Part shown: one piece after another, positions 14,726-16,948 of the stretch
How positions within the stretch are numbered: position 1 is the first letter of the stretch
How the letters are laid out: each line of letters opens with the position of its first letter
NCBI GenBank assembly: GCA_944325295.1
Contig: CALUZL010000101.1
Span: 1 to 16,948 of the forward strand
Reading direction: 5' to 3'
Length of the DNA: 16,948 nt
Origin: an uncultured Erysipelotrichaceae bacterium
GTDB lineage: Bacteria; Bacillota_I; Bacilli_A; Erysipelotrichales; Erysipelotrichaceae
Notes under the pieces: model-generated
What the model was told of the DNA's origin: nothing
Database searches by the model: none
Seen by the model: the letters and a program-made list of their open reading frames with translations, nothing else
Program-made: the position numbers and the translations under genes

Positions 14726-15229
14726 CTATTTTCCTTTCTTACTTTGCATCTGTTCATAAAAGTTATCGACAAGCGGATCTCCCGGTTGCAGACGAACGTC
14801 TAACTTGACACCCAGATCATGAAGCTTGCATATCGTCTCATAATCTTCGTCATTCACCGTGATATACCTTGTGATAGCTACCGAGCTCTCTGACTTATCG
14901 ATGTTACCCAAGTTTCCCAAGGTGACTTCTTTGACAGGGATCCCGTTTTCAACCAGTTGCAAAAATGTTTTTGGATTTTTTGCAACCACCATTACCCTCT
15001 GGTTTTGATAACGATCAACTTTCAGGTTTTCGATCGCTTTTTCATGTGTCAATACCGATAAGAACACATTGTTCGGAGTGGCTAAACGCATAGCGTTTTT
15101 GAGCATTTGATTATTTGCGCTCTCGTCATCGATACAGATAACCCGCTCGACGTTGAGCTGAGGTACCCACATCGTGGCAACACACCCATGAACTAAACGA
15201 TCGTCTACCCGATAATTTAAAACGTTCAT
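14726..15229 (-). CDS. PTS mannose-family EIIB, first gene of operon 2
   Basis: 167 residues from ATG 15229, with GGGAGG seven bases upstream; a TTG two codons earlier is not needed. YRVDDRLVHGCV puts the phosphorylated histidine at residue 14. CIDDESANN near 31, LATPNN near 48 and VTLGNLGN near 104 match the family. The residue after the usual HG is Cys where the other two EIIB proteins have Gln (HGQV). It leads the operon, unlike operon 1 where EIIB is downstream of the permease. It phosphorylates the incoming sugar. Confidence 0.94.
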   Translation of the reverse strand: MNVLNYRVDDRLVHGCVATMWVPQLNVERVICIDDESANNQMLKNAMRLATPNNVFLSVLTHEKAIENLKVDRYQNQRVMVVAKNPKTFLQLVENGIPVKEVTLGNLGNIDKSESSVAITRYITVNDEDYETICKLHDLGVKLDVRLQPGDPLVDNFYEQMQSKKGK

Positions 15230-15266
15230 ATTCAAACCTCCCTTTGTGGTTAAATTATTTCACATG

Positions 15267-15280
15267 TGAAAGCGCTTATT
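15267..15280. promoter_or_regulatory. cre-like catabolite repression site, operon 2
   Basis: TGAAAGCGCTTATT fits the CcpA cre consensus TGWAANCGNTNWCA except for the last two bases. It lies about 30-45 bases downstream of the presumed transcription start and about 40 bases before the EIIB start codon, a position where CcpA acts as a roadblock. This implies glucose repression of operon 2. Confidence 0.6.
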
Positions 15281-15288
15281 TATTTACC

Positions 15289-15311
15289 TATTTCCTCTTA
15301 AAGCGGAAATA
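15289..15311. promoter_or_regulatory. Inverted repeat at the operon 2 transcription start
   Basis: TATTTCC (15289-15295) and GGAAATA (15305-15311) form perfect 7-bp arms around nine bases. The repeat lies just at and downstream of the predicted start site, so it could be an operator or a leader hairpin. Nothing in the window shows which protein would bind. Confidence 0.4.
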
Positions 15312-15316
15312 TAGAA

Positions 15317-15344
15317 ATAATATGTCGTTTTTGCCTGAAAACAA
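15317..15344 (-). promoter_or_regulatory. Predicted sigma-A promoter of PTS operon 2
   Basis: On the minus strand a -35-like TTGTTT (15344-15339) is 16 bases from a -10 TATTAT (15322-15317). The -10 sits in ACATATTATTT, shared with the operon 1 control region. The predicted leader is about 80 bases and carries the cre-like site. The -35 is imperfect, in keeping with an activated promoter. Confidence 0.5.
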
Positions 15345-15354
15345 TAGGAAAATC

Positions 15355-15382
15355 TTGTTAAAAATTAACTGTTTTTTAACAA
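15355..15382. promoter_or_regulatory. 10-bp-arm inverted repeat upstream of the operon 2 promoter, candidate activator site
   Basis: TTGTTAAAAA (15355-15364) and TTTTTAACAA (15373-15382) are perfect arms separated by eight bases. It ends 10 bases upstream of the -35, the normal place for an activator such as the PRD regulator at 8574-10508. There is no gene here, and it is AT-rich, so chance is possible but unlikely for 10 bp. Confidence 0.5.
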
Positions 15383-15404
15383 ACACATAATATTCACACA
15401 ATAT

Positions 15405-15440
15405 AAAAACGACTCCTTGGGTTAGAATAGGGGCCGTTTT
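15405..15440 (-). terminator. Intrinsic terminator after the gntR fragment
   Basis: On the minus strand AAAACGGC (15440-15433) pairs with GTCGTTTT (15413-15406), including one G-T pair. The inner part has further short pairing and the stem runs into a T-run. It follows the stop codon at 15453 by about a dozen bases and isolates operon 2 from upstream transcription. Confidence 0.65.
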
Positions 15441-15452
15441 ATCTGTATTTAA

Positions 15453-15848
15453 TTATTTACTGTAGGGTCCGAAATTTCTGCAATAAGTGTAAAACTTGAA
15501 ATCGATCTTATCAGCTATCAGATAGCTTCTGGTGAATTCAACTACCTGACCTCTTCGATCTCGCCCAGTATATTCAAAATAGAAGACGACATCATTAACT
15601 CCCTCTTGAAGCTTGAGGAGTTTTCTTTCTCTTTTTGGACAGTTGACGATCATGAGCTGTTGAGAAAATTCGACCAGCAGATGTCCTTTGGAATCCATGT
15701 AATCATAAAGTGATACATGTTCGAAATCCTGTTGGGCAATATCGTCAAAAAGATAAGCCGGTACATAAGAATACTCAATAGCCAAGGGCATATCATCACC
15801 ATATCTGATCCTGTGCAAAGAAAAAAGCGTTTCTTTAGGACCATTCAA
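15453..15848 (-). pseudogene. GntR/HutC-family regulator fragment: UTRA ligand-binding domain only
   Basis: About 131 codons encode most of a UTRA domain: LFSLHRIRYGDDMPLAIEYSYVP, a central SLYDYM region and a C-terminal FTRSYLIADKIDFKFYTY. HutC-type GntR regulators have about 235-245 residues with an N-terminal winged helix-turn-helix; here that half and the linker are missing. The only start available at this end is a TTG right after an in-frame TAG, with no good ribosome site, so it is probably not translated. Just upstream, in another frame, lies a HipA N-terminal remnant, so a deletion joined two genes. The intact gene may once have controlled the adjacent PTS operon 2 (inference). Its own terminator is retained. 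Confidence 0.75.
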
Positions 15849-15930
15849 AAGCTATCCTGTAATCTTTCAGCACAGCTAAAGATCCAACCTTGTCTTTGTC
15901 GATATAAACATCTATATGATCTTTACTTTT
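15835..15930 (-). pseudogene. HipA toxin N-terminal remnant
   Basis: Following the HipB-like gene, one frame reads KDHIDVYIDKDKVGSLAV then DYRIAFEWS and a TAA at 15835-15837. This matches the start of HipA kinases (xxVYxxGxxVGxLA...FEY). HipA proteins have about 400 residues, so over 90 percent is missing, including the kinase domain. No ATG, GTG or TTG precedes the match in frame; an ATA stands where a start would be expected (15913-15915). The sequence then passes, in another frame, into the UTRA fragment. The identification rests on a short stretch plus the HipB neighbour, so it is moderately certain. Confidence 0.55.
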
Positions 15931-16210
15931 CGTTTATTATCTCCTCAATCGAGTTATACACTCTCTTTTCAAAGAGATGATCAAGCCCTGACTCTATACC
16001 TAACACAAAAGCTATCTTGACAAGTGAAGACAGCGATATCTCGCCGGTTCTTTCAAAGCGTTTAATCGAACCGAGGCTGACATCAGAAACACCGGCAAGG
16101 GCAGCTTGCGCCAATTTTTTCTCTTTTCTCCTTTTCGCGATCCTTTGAGCTATGCCAAGACTTACATCTTCGGGAGACCTCAATAAAATATAGTTATCCA
16201 CAGCTAACAT
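15923..16210 (-). CDS. hipB: HipB-like XRE-family antitoxin/transcription regulator
   Basis: 95 residues with a central XRE helix-turn-helix: IAQRIAKRRKEKKL, then AALAGVSDVSLGSIKRFERTG and SLSSLVKIAFVLG. The SLGSIKRFERTG signature and a C-terminal tail ending in YNSIEEIINEK are typical of HipB partners of HipA toxins. HipB represses its own operon and neutralises HipA. The ATG at 16210 lacks a clear ribosome site and would have a short leader of about 20 bases. The next gene is only a HipA remnant, so this is an orphan antitoxin. It could still act as a repressor or protect against an incoming HipA (inference). A palindrome over the predicted start site suits autoregulation. Confidence 0.8.
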   Translation of the reverse strand: MLAVDNYILLRSPEDVSLGIAQRIAKRRKEKKLAQAALAGVSDVSLGSIKRFERTGEISLSSLVKIAFVLGIESGLDHLFEKRVYNSIEEIINEK

Positions 16211-16215
16211 ATTTG

Positions 16216-16233
16216 CTAAAATAGCTGTTTTAG
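16216..16233. promoter_or_regulatory. Palindromic operator candidate of the hipB-like gene
   Basis: CTAAAA-T-AGCT-G-TTTTAG is an 18-bp palindrome with one mismatched pair. It covers the predicted transcription start, between the -10 and the start codon. Flanking near-identical repeats AGCTAACAT (16202-16210) and AGCTAATAT (16242-16250) lie 40 bases apart. HipB proteins bind palindromes of this kind in their own promoters. Confidence 0.5.
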
Positions 16234-16236
16234 TCG

Positions 16237-16242
16237 ATTATA
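16237..16242 (-). promoter_or_regulatory. -10 element of the hipB-like gene
   Basis: A perfect TATAAT on the minus strand lies 26 bases upstream of the ATG. The expected -35 position is only a T-rich stretch, part of the preceding terminator, so -35 support is weak. Confidence 0.45.
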
Positions 16243-16257
16243 GCTAATATATTAACC

Positions 16258-16285
16258 ACAAAAAAGGATACTTTCATACCCTTGT
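16258..16285 (-). terminator. Intrinsic terminator of the ABC transporter gene
   Basis: On the minus strand AAGGGTAT (16283-16276) pairs with GTATCCTT (16271-16264) through two G-T pairs, with a GAAA loop, and runs into further T residues. It starts about three bases after the stop codon of the ABC ATPase. Confidence 0.7.
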
Positions 16286-16286
16286 T

Positions 16287-16948
16287 TTATCTGTCTGCTC
16301 TTTCATAATAAGAAGAGAGAAAACGTTTGGTTCGCTCTTCTTTGGGATCTTCGAATAGCTCTTTAGGCGTTCCCTGCTCAACGATCTTGCCCTCATCCAT
16401 AAAGATGACCTTGTTTGCGACACTGCGGGCAAAGCCCATCTCATGGGTCACCACCAACATCGTCATACCGTCCTTTGCCAGATCGCGCATGACGTTTAAT
16501 ACTTCACCGATGAGTTCCGGATCAAGAGAAGATGTCGGCTCGTCAAAGAAGATAACTTCCGGCTCAAAGACGATCGCCCGGGCAATGGCGACGCGTTGTT
16601 GTTGGCCACCGGAGAGCTGATGGGGGTAGTGATCACAACGATCTAAAAGACCGACCCGCTCTAAAGCTTTTCGACCACGCTCTAGCGCTTCTTCTTTAGG
16701 CATCTTGCGGGCTACAATAAGTCCTTCGGTAACGTTTTGTAAGGCTGTCTTATTTATGAAGAGATTATAATTTTGAAAGACGAAGGCTGTCTTTTTGCGG
16801 ATCGCAAAGATATCTTTTTTGCTGATGCTGGCCATATCATAACTTTTATCATCAAAGGTCATAAGACCTCTGTCCGTCGTGTTCAAAAAATTCATGCAAC
16901 GCAAAAAGGTAGTCTTGCCGGACCCGCTTGCTCCTAAAATGCAGATGA
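16287..16948 (-). CDS. Polar amino-acid ABC transporter ATP-binding protein (5' end outside window)
   Basis: The reading frame is open to the right edge, about 220 codons visible; only the first 30 or so residues of a typical 240-250 residue protein are missing. Walker A GASGSGKTT is at 16908-16934, beyond the first possible internal start, showing the gene continues outside. The Q-loop is VFQNYNLF, the signature LSGGQQQRVAIARA, Walker B VIFFDEPTSSLD, and the switch histidine VVTHEMGFA. The sequence is most like the GlnQ/HisP group, whose members energise uptake of amino acids such as glutamine or cystine by a two-subunit importer. Partner genes are not in the window. It ends at a hairpin terminator and appears unrelated to the PTS operons. 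Confidence 0.93.
   Translation of the reverse strand, partial: ICILGASGSGKTTFLRCMNFLNTTDRGLMTFDDKSYDMASISKKDIFAIRKKTAFVFQNYNLFINKTALQNVTEGLIVARKMPKEEALERGRKALERVGLLDRCDHYPHQLSGGQQQRVAIARAIVFEPEVIFFDEPTSSLDPELIGEVLNVMRDLAKDGMTMLVVTHEMGFARSVANKVIFMDEGKIVEQGTPKELFEDPKEERTKRFLSSYYERADR

Noticed and set aside
1..16948. tRNA, rRNA, CRISPR array or insertion sequence
   Set aside because: No cloverleaf, regularly spaced repeats, transposase motifs or terminal inverted repeats were recognised.

Overview
The window looks like a piece of a low-to-moderate GC Bacillota (Firmicutes) chromosome. The signs are mannose-family (EII-man) PTS operons with Gram-positive style proteins, full-length PRD/PTS-domain activators, CcpA cre-like sites, strong GGAGG ribosome sites and short intergenic gaps. 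Erysipelotrichia or a related gut/oral lineage would fit, but that is an inference. Every gene I accept is on the minus strand, so transcription runs from high to low coordinates and the regions below are listed in that order. No rRNA, tRNA, CRISPR array or insertion sequence was seen.

Region A (16948-15453), a decayed edge. A polar amino-acid type ABC ATPase enters from the right edge and ends at a hairpin terminator. Next come a HipB-like antitoxin gene with a palindromic operator, about 25 codons of a HipA N-terminus ending in a stop, and the UTRA half of a GntR/HutC regulator without its DNA-binding domain. The last two appear joined by one deletion, which destroyed both hipA and gntR.

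Region B (15452-10557), PTS operon 2. A promoter with a cre-like site and a large inverted repeat precedes six tightly packed genes: EIIB, EIIC, EIID, a Cof-type HAD phosphatase, EIIA, and a leaderless protein with neutral/alkaline ceramidase-like metal-site motifs. A terminator follows. Together they suggest import with phosphorylation, then intracellular metal-dependent amide (or ester) hydrolysis and dephosphorylation of an unknown, probably N-acylated, sugar or amino sugar. This is the best candidate for an undescribed pathway in the window.

Region C (10508-8130). A PRD-type transcription regulator whose usual phosphorylatable His/Cys positions all appear replaced is followed by a small two-helix membrane protein. 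A (TA)9 tract lies just upstream of the regulator.

Region D (8129-1), PTS operon 1. A 323-base control region precedes a SIS-domain protein with the GlmS/FrlB catalytic Glu/His pair, EIIA, a natural EIIC-EIID fusion, a perfect 14-bp intercistronic hairpin, EIIB, a PRD regulator that keeps most phosphorylation sites, a second EIIA/EIIB pair with no membrane partner, and a MATE-family exporter that runs off the left edge. The likely substrate is a glycated amino acid or amino sugar (deglycase-type chemistry). The two operons share an 11-base sequence around their putative -10 elements, but differ in subunit fusion, enzyme content and regulator type.
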